From: Tetmemena sp. SeJ-2015
Lineage: Eukaryota > Ciliophora > Spirotrichea > Sporadotrichida > Oxytrichidae
Assembly (NCBI GenBank): GCA_027382625.1
Contig: JAJKFJ010021451.1
Location: forward strand, 17,692 to 81,691
Length of the DNA: 64,000 bases
Reading direction: 5' to 3'
The translations under genes were made by a program, and so were the position numbers. Of the stretch, positions 48,035 through 59,463 are shown one piece after another. The notes under the pieces were generated by a model. The model was given only the letters and a program-made list of their open reading frames with translations. It did not search any database and was not told the origin of the DNA. Numbering within the stretch: the stretch's first letter is position 1; every line of letters begins with the position of its first letter.

Positions 48035-48978
48035 ATGGAAGGTGGAACTACGACTTCAAGTGGCCTATAAAGTGAGAGCTAATAATTCGAATGCTTCTAT
48101 CTTGTCTTATAATTAATTATTGTGCAAGATATTATTTGTTTAGTCTCAGATAGAATATGGCTGGTGCCTTATTTGCAGGAGGTAGTCCCTCTCTACAAAA
48201 CCTGGCTGGACGACCCTCTCATTCAAGAAATGACTTGCACCGAACAACTAGGTCTAGAGGAGCACTACATAATCCAGAGAGACTACCAATTAAATAATTG
48301 CACTTAGAGAACCTTCCTCATCCTAGATACAAATGGATAAACAGGAGATAATGATAATGAAGAGAATAGAAATAGTTTATTAAACTTTCCAAAGCTAAAG
48401 GAGCTAGTAGAGAATGAAATTGCTAATGGGCTAGAATTAGGCGAGAGAGAAGTGGATATTGAGCTAGTTAGACTTTACAAGAGCTTTGACTTGAAAAGAA
48501 TGAGACTTGTGGGAGACATAAACATGTTCTTCAATCGTGAATGTGATGAGGAACAGAATTGCGGGGAACTTAATGTCATGATTGCTGAGAAGTCTGCCCT
48601 TAGAAGAGGCCTTGCTCAGGAAGCAATTAGGAAAATTTTCAATTAAAATTTAATTAACTCTATCTTGATTACAAATTAAATTGAATGATGCTGTATGGAG
48701 CAGAGAAACTAGGTCTCAATAAATTCATAGCTAAAATATCAAACAAGAACACCCCATCTATAAAACTGTTTCAAGAGAAACTTAATTTCATACTCGAAAA
48801 GGAAATCGAAGCTTTTGAGGAGGTTCATTATGTGAGAGCACTCAACATAGACAGAACAATTGAAAAGGATATTTTTTAAGGTTCAACAAAAATAAACAGT
48901 GTGCAGATTATAGAGGAGGATTATAAAAAATTAAAACCAAAGCATCCATGTTGCAGTGGTTGTAACATTAATTAGTGA
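48035..48978 (+). CDS. NAT9: N-acetyltransferase 9 (GNAT family)
   Basis: A GNAT-fold N-terminal acetyltransferase of the NAT9 type, which transfers acetyl from acetyl-CoA and in animals is linked to microtubule stability. Exon 1 is 48035-48071, with an intron to 48143 (GTGAGA...TTTAG) in correct phase. The protein then reads DRIWLVPYLQEVVPLYKTWL, TCTEQLGLEEHYIIQRDYQ, MRLVGDINMFFN (beta strand of the core), ELNVMIAEKSALRRGLAQEA (the acetyl-CoA binding region) and MMLYGAEKLGLNKFIAKI with NTPSIKLFQEKL. An eliminated sequence with AAT pointers lies at 48637-48686. The segment between 48330 and 48450 is an acidic insertion not usual for the family. The stop is TGA 48976-48978, after a Cys-containing tail. 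Confidence 0.85.
48634..48686. repeat. Internal eliminated sequence with AAT pointers
   Basis: AAT at 48634-48636 and 48684-48686 flank 47 AT-rich bases without GT..AG ends. Excision with one copy kept gives EAIRKMMLYGAEKLG in frame, matching the NAT9 family at that place. Confidence 0.7.
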
Positions 48979-49094
48979 AAATTAATATTAAAAGCCAATA
49001 TCTTCATCCTCTCCTTTACTTCAATGTTAGATAAATCAATTGAAATGAAATTGAGAAGTTAAGGATTTAAATTAATTTTTGATTCTTATCAAAT

Positions 49095-51480
49095 ATGTAC
49101 GAAGCCTTGAAAAACAATGTGTCTGCTATAATCCCATAGGCCTTGCAGAGCTTGACTGCCTCTTTCATAGGAGAGAAAGATGACTCATTCAGACAGAAGC
49201 ACGAAACAATAGAAGCACTTACTAGACTAGCGGAGCGCATAGATGTCAGCATGGGATCTATAAGACGATCTTAGTTGGAACAAGAGTATATAGATTTCAG
49301 TTTATAATCACTCTATGTTGATATTAATAAGTAGGCAAGCGATATTAAGGGCGGGAGGACTCTAACTCATCAAGTGGTGCAATCCATTCACTACAGAATT
49401 GGAGAGTTCTACTCTACTCTGCCTTCTACCTTAAATGAATTATTCCCCGCCTATAAAGATGGCAGTAAGTGTCTTAATTATTATTTTATAGAGGTTTAGC
49501 TAATTATGTTTACACTAATAAATTTGAGGATTTGTAAACTGATTTTTAGACGGCTTTTATGAAGAGTTTTAGCAGTATAGGCTTGAACATTTAAGGGAAG
49601 ACCCCGCCTATTTACAGGGGTATTGGGCGCATTTGTGAGATATAGTTTCCAAGCTGCTAGATGTGGATGATTTTGAAAAGCCTTTATTCTCATTATGATT
49701 AATTTTTGGTTAATGAAGTGTAGCTGCCTCACGTGTGTGTGGAATACAAATTTTACATTCAGCAAACAACTCACAAAAACCAATCCCAGCAGCTTCCCAT
49801 TGAGAAATTGCTCCCCTATCATTCTTTGAACCTCATTAGCTAGCATGCACTCATTTGTTCATTTTCTAACAGAAACTTTTTATTCATGCTTTCTAGAGCT
49901 TACCACAATTCTACTAGAACTTGAATGCACCAACAGAACTTCAGAGAAGAGCTTTAGAAAATCAATAAATCGTCTTAGACCCATGGGAATAACAATAATT
50001 GCATATTATTTTATTGCTTTTGGGAGCAGTTTTGCGCGTTTTTCAATCGCTCAATTGCCTTTAAGATAGAATACACTTAGCCCTTCTTCAACGGCTATCT
50101 CACTCGTTATGAAGATGAGTTTATATTTGTAATAACTAAAATATTTCTTTGAGTCTGGCGAAAAGGGATTCAGGTTTAAGAATCTCTCTTTCTTCAATTA
50201 CATGAAAATGAGGGAGTCCTCAGTCCAAGAATCCAGATTTGACTTGTAGAGGATCAACATCATCAACTTTACAAGGATCTAAAATATTTTCTAAAAATCT
50301 TTAATTCACTTTATTGATTTTAAGATCTTAGATGCACTCCTAGATTGTAGATATCAATTGGTTTACAAGGAGAATAGAGATAAATTAATTTTTGTAAGAT
50401 TTTATCTCTTCTAACTAAATAGAGATTTCCTGTAGGCAGAGCAATTCATCTTTGCTTTCCAAGAGTATATCCTAGATCCTTAAATTTACTTCGCTCGAAC
50501 TAAGAAAGATCCAGAATTCAGGCGCCAAAATAGATTCAGATCCACTGACTAGAATCTCTTCTCCACTTAGCATTTAGAGTCAGTGTATGTATGGTGCATT
50601 TACTACAGCAAGAGAGATACTTATTCGATTTACCCAACTATAGAAATAGGAATCAAGCTGCTAAGATTGGCTTCATTGCAAATCCCCAAGTCAATATATT
50701 ATAATACCAACTATTCTCTTTAGAAAATGAATTTTACTTAAAATATGTTGAGTGAGCTAAAGAGCACTCTATATAAATTCATGAAGGCGACACTCAGCCA
50801 TGCAGCTGTAAACTCTCACTCTCCTTAGGAAATTAAGGACTAGGAATTTCAAATAGGCTAATCATTCAGACCTAACAGAGTAGCCGATGTTGCTAAACTG
50901 TGGCTCAAAATACTTCAACCCTGGAACAACGAAAACGCCTTCATAACTTTCTTTATCTTTAGAAATAAAATGATTAATGAATATGAATTGATAACGAACT
51001 GCATTAATCTGAACAAGATACAGTACGATGAAAAGGGAATAATTAAAGAGTTTCTTATTCTTCTATAATAATTTAATGGAAAGCCCTTACCAATGAGGAA
51101 TATGCTGATCGATTAAAAGAGTGGAAAGATAAACTACACTTTACTTGGCTTTCTAAGCCATGTAGCATCCCCTCTCTAAATAGTGATACAAAAGTTATTT
51201 AAATCTTAATTTAGAGAATAGCAGATGGGAATGTGAAGATGTGAAGTTGAAAGCAGAGTTAAGAAGCAGGTGGGGACAGTATATAAGAGAAATGAATGTC
51301 TTTTACTTCGATCTGCTAATTGACTACCTGCATGCTATTTGCGAGCAGACTCAATTTAAACAGCTTAAAAATTAAAGACTTAAGATATTTAATTTAGCAT
51401 AGAAGATTTGCTTGTGTTTGAAGAAGTCTTAGGTAAGTAATAGTCCCCTTTTTAGTTATCTTTTAAAATTCTAATCTATA
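49095..51480 (+). CDS. Probable SMPD4-like (neutral sphingomyelinase 3) membrane-contact protein
   Basis: The ATG at 49095 opens MYEALKNNVSAIIPQALQSL. Plus-strand coding pieces at 49095-49465, 49495-49915, 49975-50145, 50150-50275, 50430-51070 and 51080-51435 keep one direction. Similarity to SMPD4 is partial but ordered: an N-terminal FPAYKDG-type helix region, AYYFIAFGSSFARFF near 50000 (family NPFEYYIFFFA), a long helical middle (AEQFIFAFQEYILDPQIYF), and VADVAKLWLKILQPWN near 50890, like the family's EMWLSYLQPWR. SMPD4 is an ER/nuclear envelope protein originally described as a sphingomyelinase. No catalytic residues could be checked. Introns and eliminated sequences interrupt it (for example near 49466-49492, 50276-50425). 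The 3' end, about 51480, runs against the oppositely oriented MORN gene. Confidence 0.5.
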
Positions 51481-51484
51481 GAGG

Positions 51485-52682
51485 TAAATTTTTTATTCAT
51501 TTAAAAGCAGATAGAGTCTTCCAGCTGTTAGCATGAGCATAGTAAGTTTGGCTTGTGTATTTTACTATAATAGTTGTTCAAGATTAGTTTCTATTCTTAC
51601 AATCATCGATTCTCTTTCTTCCTTGCCTTTTTGGTAAGCGTTTTCATACTCTCTCAACGATATGTTGTATAAGCTTTCAAATAGAGAAAATATAACACAT
51701 ACATAGCACACATATGTCCATCTATTCCCTATATAATGCTTTCATAAGGGTTCAAATATAGCTGAATAGTTTGTTGTACGTCAGCAAAGGGCATCTTAGA
51801 TCTAAACGGAGAAAAAATGATACCCAACTGAAAACTTACTAGACACTCGTCATGATTAAGCAAGTTCTGTTTTGGGAGTTAGTTTATCTTAGAGCTTCCA
51901 TAAGAGTTGTGTAATCGTGAACTCTGAAAAGTCGAACTGCCTCATCCTATTCTCTCTTTCTTTTTGCCTCTAGCAGCGAATAGGATTCAACTTTCTTGAG
52001 GAACTCTGCTTATGAAGAGGGAGGTAGATGAGGGTTCACAAGTACTGGCTCTTAACGAGAGGGGCCTATGTTTTAAGTTTGAGCGAACAAGTTGTTTTTG
52101 AAAGCACCCTTCAATATTGCCTGCTCTCCATTAGCTTAAATGTCTGAATAAGAGATAAAGTACTTAAGTGTAATAATTAGGATCCTGAACTGGATAGTTG
52201 AGCTCCCACTGCCGTCAATCTTGCCAGCTTTCCAGCTTCCCTTGTAAATTCTTCCATCGCTGAATTTATACACACCATAGTCCTGGAATTTATCCTCAAC
52301 AAAGCTACCCTCATAGACTGCTCCATCAGGGTTAGTAAATTAAAAAGCCATCTCAAATAAACTGAGTGTGACTTTATATTATTTCTAAAGGGAAGGTGAA
52401 CTTGCCTTGGCCATGCTTTTTGTCTCTTTGAAACTGCCCAGGCATAGCACACAAGCACTCCTTATTCAGAGGTGCCAAAAAGCTTGAATGCCCCAGCCGT
52501 GTCTCACCATCTTTCAGCTTGGCTTTGACACTCTCCTCCACAGTTTCATCTTTTTCTATGTTGTAGTAGAGTTGCTGAGTTTCAGGATGCTAGTGCACCA
52601 TTTCTCCATAGAATACGGACAAATCTGGCATCTAAAAGCACTTGAAGTTGCTCTTGTCCACTGTCTTCATATAGTCATTCAT
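51485..52682 (-). CDS. MORN-repeat protein
   Basis: The ATG is at 52682-52680 (MNDYMKTVDKSNFKCFQM). MORN repeats follow: GQFQRDKKHGQGKF near 52440-52400, then DGAVYEGSFVEDKFQDYGVY and DGRIYKGSWKAGKIDGSG (about 52320-52200). MORN repeats form an extended beta scaffold found in many ciliary and membrane-associated proteins. After a gap near 52190-52140 the protein continues with KGAFKNNLFAQ and, below about 51990, a charged coil (EAKRKRENQDEAVRLFRVHD). An intron near 51840-51800 leads to MPFADVQQTIQLYLNPYES and to the last clear coding (NISLREYENAYQKGKEERES) near 51660-51600. The 3' end is approximate because no TGA fits cleanly before the neighbouring gene. Confidence 0.7.
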
Positions 52683-53182
52683 TTCCCAGATCACTCAATT
52701 ATAATTTTAATTTAATGACATCTCAGAAAGAGTATTTTTGTTTCTTGCTTATAGGATTTCAGAATTTAACTTGAGAAATTAAAATGGAACCAATTTAAAA
52801 CTCACAGTAGTAGCTAAATTAGGGCGCAAATTTGATTAATCTCAACTTGTAGCAACTTCAAGCCAGCAACTTGGCAACTTAGCAGCCTCAAGTTGAAGCA
52901 AAAGGATTGCAATAATTTGATTCAGGTAATTTGGCAGGCCAAAGAGAAATTAAATGCGAAATTGTGATGTGATGTGATTAGATATATTTTGAATTTGTTA
53001 AAGAGGTAACCAAGCAAGTGAAAATATAAATACCAGTGCATCATTATCTAGAGCTCAGCAATAAATAGATACAACAAGCATTCTCTCTCAAAAGGATTTC
53101 ATGAATTCCAGTGGATAGAAAGTTCTAAATTTAGTGTGAGATATCATAATAATTTAAGTAGCAGCCTCTTAGAAGCAATAAA
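52683..53182. other. Intergenic DNA between divergent genes
   Basis: AT-rich, no supported gene. It contains a Gln-codon-like CAAxTT-rich patch near 52850-52910. Likely holds the two promoters. Confidence 0.45.
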
Positions 53183-54475
53183 ATGAAGGGATCTCGCTCT
53201 TCAAAGATAACCATAATTCAAGCAACTCAAGGTTTAAATTTTTCCCTTTTAATCTTAGGATACTCATTTTTATAATTAAGAGTAGGTATGCCAGTTTCTG
53301 AAAATCTAAGTAGTCTGATTCATTTTAAAACTACCATTGTCTTATCATTATTTGAAATAGGTCTGTTCCAAAAGCCCGAAATAAACATGGTCCACATCCC
53401 AAAGCATACCAAGAGTGATTTCCTTCAATACCTCATCATGCAAGAGCCAAGTGGTTTCATGGGAAATTCAATAGTCAATTTCAATTCTTCTCAATTCAAA
53501 GAGCCTAACTAAATGTCCCAGTTCAATCAAGGTGGACTTTAAACCTCAAGCTCACAGACTAGCTAACCCTTTGGAACTTAATCGCAGCCAGTGCTTTCTC
53601 AAATGTAATAAGTGGCAAGCAACTTCAACAGCAGCTCTGGAGGTTAGAACTAGCAAGCAGGAGCTGGCTAGCTGAGGCCAGAGCAAACTTTGATGCTCAC
53701 AGGAGAGAAAGGCTATAGGACTGCACTTTGCTCACACGGATTCAATGATAATATCAATAGGTATATTTGATAACTGCTGCATTTATAATGATGGGTGCTA
53801 CTTCTTTGAAGTGGAGATGCTCTTGCCATAGATGCCACTTCCATTCTTCAATGTGCAACCAGCTTTGAGAGTTGGCTTTGCAGTATACGATGACTAAGAT
53901 CTCGAACTACCTCTAGGTTCTCATTCCAGGAGCTACGCATTCTCCAGCTCTGGACAGATGGTTACCAGCAGCACTACTCAAATCAAGTTAGAGAACACTA
54001 GCTTTGGCTATCTTTAAAAATCAACCTTCCATATGTTATGTTTAGCTAAGGTGATGTGATTGGAGCAGTGATTTATCTAAAGCCGCCCAAGCCTAAGTTT
54101 CTTCAGTAAAATCCAAAGTAAGTAGTCTCCATCTCTTAGATCTCTCTTAATGAAAATTATAGTGAGGAGGGTATGGAAGTTAGTCATGGCAGCTATATAG
54201 AGTTCTACAAGAATGGAGTTAAGCAAACTCATTCCTTCTTGGACATCTACGAGGGAACTTACTATGCGGGAATCAGTCTTTTCATGCAAGCTTAGTGCAG
54301 GATAAGTAATAATTTAACTTTTACTAAAGTGAGGATTAACTTTGGAGAGACTCCATTTAAATTCCCGCCCCCGCAAATTGAAAGCAAATCTATACTTGAG
54401 AGATGGCAGCCTTACAAGGATGTCCTCAATAATCAGAGAGGAGTCGCGCTTCCCAAGCCTAAAGAGTAATTCTGA
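53183..54475 (+). CDS. ASH2: ASH2-like SPRY protein, COMPASS histone methyltransferase subunit
   Basis: ASH2 is a core subunit of the Set1/MLL (COMPASS) complex that methylates histone H3 lysine 4 in the nucleus. The ATG at 53183 opens MKGSRSSKITIIQATQ, followed by an intron (about 53231-53285). A Gln/Asn/Ser-rich stretch follows, then the SPRY domain: YFFEVEMLLP, ALRVGFAVYDDQDLELPLG with SYAFSSSGQ, GDVIGAVIYLKPP, then SYIEFYKNGVKQ, DIYEGTYYAGISLF and VRINFGETPFKFPPP, matching the order of the ASH2L SPRY domain including FYKNGV and INFG. The frame shifts near 53760, 53830 and 54030-54045, probably an intron or eliminated sequence plus slips. The stop is TGA 54473-54475. The PHD/winged-helix part found in some ASH2 proteins was not seen. 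Confidence 0.8.
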
Positions 54476-54657
54476 GCTGAGTGAGTCATGCTATTTCAAG
54501 AATTAATTTAATAACTTATATCTAATCGTTCCTTTGCTTAAACCATTAATTTTGATTTATTTAAAGTAGCTTATTTATAATAAAAACTTAATATAAGGCC
54601 CTATGATAAAGACTAGTTATTTTATTTTTGCTATCTTAGTTAGTATAATAATTATTG

Positions 54658-56715
54658 TCAATTGTGAGACAAGTTAACCTTGAAAAGCGCTTTGCCAGCT
54701 TTAAAAATCATGCCATCATATATGCGCTCATCTTCACCTGCAAACAGCCATGTGCCATTTGTACTAGGCTTTGTGCCTGTTCCGTCTTTCAGAATCCATT
54801 TATCATCTATATAGTCTATACGGCACTATACTCGGCTAAGTTAGCCAGTCGGGAAAAATATTTTGCAGTCCTTGCTTCTTCCAATCAATATCGGCACATC
54901 CTCCTGCTTGAAAGAACTAAAACAGTTATTAGAACTTGAAGCAGATGTGAAATATTTATACTTACATAGTTTCTTTAGCCTTGGGACCTCCAACGAAATG
55001 TACCATGAGTTAAGTTATGAGAGTCTTTTCGGGCATCTTTTTAGCGGTTAGAGAATTCGACTGATGAAGATTTCCTTAATCCTCTTATAAAAACCCATTT
55101 ATTCTAAACAAATAAGTAAACTTTAATCTTTATCTTTGCGCTCTAGCACTAACCCAACCACCATATGGTTATCTCCATAGGTAATGATATTTCCATTTCT
55201 CAAGACCACGCTCTAATCAGGATCCACTTTGATGAAAGTGCCTGTGCTATCTCCCGTGTCCTTTAAGAAATAGCCATTTCTTTCCACGCTAAAGTGGATC
55301 ATGAAGTGCCGCTAGCCGAACCCACTGGATTCGTGACTTGGTAAGACGAAGTCGTTCAGTTTTCCAGTCTCTACTACATCTCCCTTCATCAAAGCGCGTG
55401 TATCGTAAGAGCCAAAGTAGGTTTTAAAGTCTCCATACCCTGTCTCGGGATTAAAAAGCCTATTATGAAGATTATTAATGAAAGGATCTCCTAATAACTT
55501 CTCTTCCTCATCATTGTAGAGTGTAGCATTCTTGATTGCATTAATCCTCTGCGATTGGTGATTAATCAAACCGAACGGACTTATCTAAATAGCTTAGCCT
55601 TTAGGAACGGCATCTCCTTCAATTAAATCATTACAGATTACGTTTTATTTTAACTAAATTGCGAAAAGCAGAAGTTTTGGAGCACGTTTGATAATCATCT
55701 CAGAAACATTTTTGGGATTTTGACTGTTCTGGCCAGGTTGTATCTTGTGGTATATAGTTCAAGGGAGCTGAGTTTTACTTAAGAGTCAACGGAGCAACAG
55801 TTATGCCCAAAGCTGAATTTGCGCTCTTTCCTGTGTTCATTGAATTTGGAGAAGCAAAAAATACTCTAATTACAAGATAATTCTTCTCAAACTTAAGCAA
55901 TTCGGTTGTCATGCTAGATTTGGGTTTTCAAGTGCGACTGGAGAAACTGATTTTACTAGATAGGAGCCGAGTTAGCAGCTTAGCACTCCTAATCAGACTG
56001 ATTTTGAGGAGTTCTCTGTTGGAAATTGGTAGTTGGCGTGTCCTGAAGCTTAGACTAAGTCTGGTTAGTTGAATCATTCATGATGATCTTCGACTGGTCT
56101 AAGCTGTAGGTATGCAACTGAGTTTTCTCAGCTGAGTTCAGGGTGCTTGTATTTTAAGCCATACTTGCTCCTTTAGTGGATATTGCCTCAACAAACAATA
56201 TACTTTGATATTAAATTGCCTTTAATACTGTTTACGAATCTTATGCGGTCTGTTCTTCCTCAGATTTCTATTGGCTCTTCACTTTCTTTTCTACTCAAAA
56301 ATTGTTAGTTAAGACGTTGTCCTTACTACCAGCGGGTGTTGGATTGGTAACTGTCTGCTATGTTTGATCGGCGTCAGGATTTTTACTTAATAATTAAAAT
56401 TAAATGCTCATTAGTATTAATATATATTCTAACTTTTATCACGCTTTTTATTCTTGGAATTGGTTCTTTTGACGCTGGCTCCACCTTTTCTCTATAAAAT
56501 ATTAAGTTCTCAACACTTCACCAAATATTTTGCTCAACACATCCCAAAAATTGAGGATTTTAAAGAAAGACAAAATTTGAGAGTTAAAGTAAGGATGAGG
56601 TGCTTGTTAATAAGGATTTTAGAGGAGACTTACTGTTTTTTTAGTCCTTTTTCCAGCACCTTCTTAAGAGCCACTCTGGGTTGCGTTGGGATCCCACTCT
56701 GCTTTTAAGTCCTTA
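54658..56715 (-). CDS. Protein with two FHA domains
   Basis: FHA domains bind phosphothreonine peptides. Minus-strand coding starts near 56715 (KDLKAEWDPNATQSG), continues through Gln/Asn/Ser-rich sequence (MAQNTSTLNSAEKTQLHTYS, from about 56140), and then two FHA modules. The first is at about 55370-55130 (LNDFVLPSHESSGFGQRHFM, FLKDTGDSTGTFIKV, NGNIITYGDNHMVVGLVLER). The second is at about 54925-54660 (PILIGRSKDCKIFFPTGQLS, KWILKDGTGTKPSTNGTWLF, DGMIFKAGKALFKVN). Each shows the GR/S-x-H or NGT signature; the second has GRSKDC and STNGTW. An intron lies near 54962-54914 (GTAAGT...TTTAG), another near 55120-55060. The stop is TGA 54658-54660. The 5' start was not fixed. No kinase or other catalytic domain seen. 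Confidence 0.75.
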
Positions 56716-57229
56716 TACTTATAACTAATCTCAACTAGAAACAATAGAACAATATTTTAATTAGGATATTGTTGCCACAACAGTTCTATATTATAGAATA
56801 ATAAGTACTGGATAGGACTAGCCTAAGAATGGCTTAGTAGAGAAAATAATCCGTGAAATTTTCCAAGGGAGAAAAAGAATAGAAGTTCATTATAGAGATT
56901 TGCAGACTCTTTAACTTACAAATAGTCTGATCATTTTTGTATTATAATTCTGCAACGCTATTTTATTTCCTCCTTCTCTCTAATTTGATTATCTTTTCAA
57001 GAACAAGAAAAGAGTTAGAGAGATTCTTATAGAGTTTAAGAAAAAATAAAGAGATAGATAGCAGTTCTATAATCGGTTATGATAAAAGAACATTCCAAAT
57101 CTGAGCCATTTAAGTTATTTTAAGACTCTTTAATAACGTGTACTGTGTTTATTTATGTTTGAGGGATCTGATTAAACTTCCCCTTAGTCTTTATTCCCAA
57201 TATTAAATTAGTAAAATAATATTTAAATA
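56716..57229. other. Intergenic AT-rich DNA between divergent genes
   Basis: No supported gene. A run of AT-rich sequence with short purine tracts near 56990-57060; presumably two promoters. Confidence 0.45.
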
Positions 57230-59463
57230 ATGGATCGCAATTCTTCACTCTCAGGTTTTGGTAAGGCCCTCTCAACTTACACACTCACTCGCTATCTTAA
57301 ACTCATGAATTCAAATTACACTTTCCTTTGCTGTTTGATAGTTTGATTCTTATTCTTCTTTAGGTGCTAATCACATTCAAGTAAAAAAGAATATTTCAAG
57401 TAAAAATAAATAAGGGGGGGGGCCTTTCCTCGACAGTAAAATTTTCTAATGAAAAAAGGTAAGAAAAAAATATGCTTATAGGATAATTTTCGCTCCTCAA
57501 TCTGATTCTTCCAGTTATAGAGACCTGTTCGAACATCTAAGGCTTCAAATTTTAATCCTAATTTAGTCGCATAGAGGCTAGCTGCACCTATATAAAATCT
57601 TTATTTTATGCTAATTTTTCGCTATTGTAAAATAAACTTAAAGTGTAATTTTTAAAAAGCGCAACATTTTTATAGAACCAAACATTTAATTCATAATTAA
57701 GCGGCTAATGCCGCAATTTTTCAGCTATACTTCTTTGGACTTATAACCGAAGAATGTTATTTATTCAAAAAATGTTGCGCTTTTTAAAAATTTCACTTTA
57801 AGTTTATTTTACAATAGCGAAAAATTAGCATAAAATAAAGATTTTATATAGGTGCAGCTAGCCTCTATGCGACTAAATTAGGATTAAAATTTGAAGCCTT
57901 AGAGTTCAACGGTCTCTATAACTGGGGAAAAATCAGATTTAGGAGCGAAAATTATCCTATAAGCATTTTTTTTTTTTCTTACCTTTTTTCATTAGAAAAT
58001 TCGTAGTGAAAAGCCCCCCCCCCATAAATAATTTTATATTGTGTAAGTAGAGTCGGACATCGGAGGAGGTGTGGTAGACGAGCAGCAGGAGCAACACAAG
58101 CTGAGGCAGAAGATGCAACTCATAGAGTCCCACGCTCACAAGTCAGATGACGCAAATCACCACCCTATCACTTCCCTTAACTCAAACTCCTCTTCCCTCC
58201 AGAGTAACCAATATTTCCAAATTGAAATTATTTTTACTCATTATAAATATTTGGGAAGCGGAAGCCTGAATTCCAATTCGACCTCTGGGCGCTCTTCTCC
58301 TCAAGCCTACAAGCACGAGCGAGTGAGTAATGTGTCAGATCACAGCACTGAGGGTTCAACCGCTGCTACTTCTGCTCTCCAATAAGAACATGTAAGTAAC
58401 AATTCCATAAATAGACACACACGCCCCCCTTAGCTAAAGTTCAATTAAATTAAAAAATAAATAGTGTTTCATAAAATAAGCTAATAATCATAGCTATATA
58501 TTTAATAAATTATTTGACTATAAATAGTTTCTTACATAAATTTCTTACGCCTAAATTATCTGACAATAGTCGCTTAACTCGCTAATTTAGAATTTGAGGA
58601 ATCAGACTATCTACAGAAGAAACCAACATACATTAACTCCATTTGGATCGAAGATGTTTGATATCAATGAAGTTATGAAAATTGAAAAATAGTAAAGAAT
58701 TTAACAATAAAGGGCTCAGGGCAAGCAGAATACACTATCGATATAATCTGAAATTATTAAAATGAGAAGTAGACACTAATCCTTTTCGCAAAATGCTGTC
58801 CAAACCACTAACCTTAATAATAAATCAACCACTGATGTTCACTTAATTTTTAAACCAAACTGGTGTTAGCGGCAGCACCTAGACAAGCAATATGCTTCAC
58901 TACCATTATCAGCCCTCAAGTGGCGCTGGTAAAGGAAAAGCCAAGACCAAAGAAATGGTGCTTGAAATCAACTCTTCTAAGTAGTTTGGAGATCTTCTAA
59001 TGTCTTTACTCTATAACCTCATTTCATTATATTTTACTTGTATAATAGTATGATGATGTCTTCTTACTACTACTCAGACATCAATAAAATGCAGTTTGAG
59101 TTTCCTGCACTACTCCAGACTAACTGTGAAGAAGAAACTCAAGAAGAAAGTCTAGGCTCGAACTACAACTATAAACATAACACTCAAGTCAATCATGAAA
59201 ATCCTGAAGGCTTACTCTTGAAAGTTATTTGTGATGAAGAGGTTAAGATGGATGTGGACTCTCAAGAGTCAGAGGGTGCAAGTAACAAGATCTTGATAGA
59301 TGGGATTGAGGTAGCGATGACAAGAGAACAATGGCAGTAACAGGAAAACTTCTGGAATAGTTCGAGAGTCAAAAAAGGCCTCCCAAAAAACCCAAAAAAC
59401 CAGTCACATGACTTAAAACACATTAACCTTGCTTCCAAAATAAATGGAGAAAAAAAATTTTGA
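57230..59463 (+). CDS. Ser/Asn/Gln-rich protein, unrecognised, split by a mobile element
   Basis: The ATG at 57230 opens MDRNSSLS, after which coding stops near 57255. It resumes at about 58050 with DEQQEQHKLRQKMQLIESHA and continues in pieces to the TGA at 59461-59463: LNSNSTSGRSSPQAYKHER near 58270, RNQHTLTPFGSKMFDINEV near 58620, SSGAGKGKAKTKEMVLEI near 58920, and an acidic C-terminus (QTNCEEETQEESLGSNYNY and KMDVDSQESEG) near 59120-59280. Insertions of AT-rich DNA separate the pieces (58205-58250, 58390-58570, 58990-59045). The gap 57256-58050 contains the palindromic element at 57414-58023. No domain was recognised. The last codons run into C/A-rich sequence, so the stop is approximate. 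Confidence 0.45.
57406..58031. mobile_element. Palindromic MITE-like element with 8 bp target duplication
   Basis: Nearly identical inverted arms of about 255 bases (57414-57670 and 57767-58023) enclose a loop of about 96 bases. The outer ends are pure homopolymer: nine G at 57414-57422 and ten C at 58014-58023. The element is flanked by the direct repeat ATAAATAA at 57406-57413 and 58024-58031. The arms carry no open reading frame long enough for a transposase, so it would be a non-autonomous, foldback-type element moved by enzymes from elsewhere. An internal small hairpin GCGGC-TAAT-GCCGC sits at 57701-57714 in the loop. The arms differ mainly in short indels and a few substitutions near the outer ends, so insertion may be fairly recent. 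Confidence 0.85.

Noticed and set aside
51550..51760. Apparent plus-strand transmembrane helix at the end of the SMPD4-like gene
   Set aside because: It is the antisense of a charged coil in the MORN-protein gene, which reads better.
54655..54939. Plus-strand open frame with hydrophobic stretches
   Set aside because: It is the mirror of the second FHA domain on the minus strand.
59380..59402. CCCAAAAAACCCAAAAAACC, telomere-like
   Set aside because: Spacing is C3A6, not C4A4, and it lies in a plausible coding frame.
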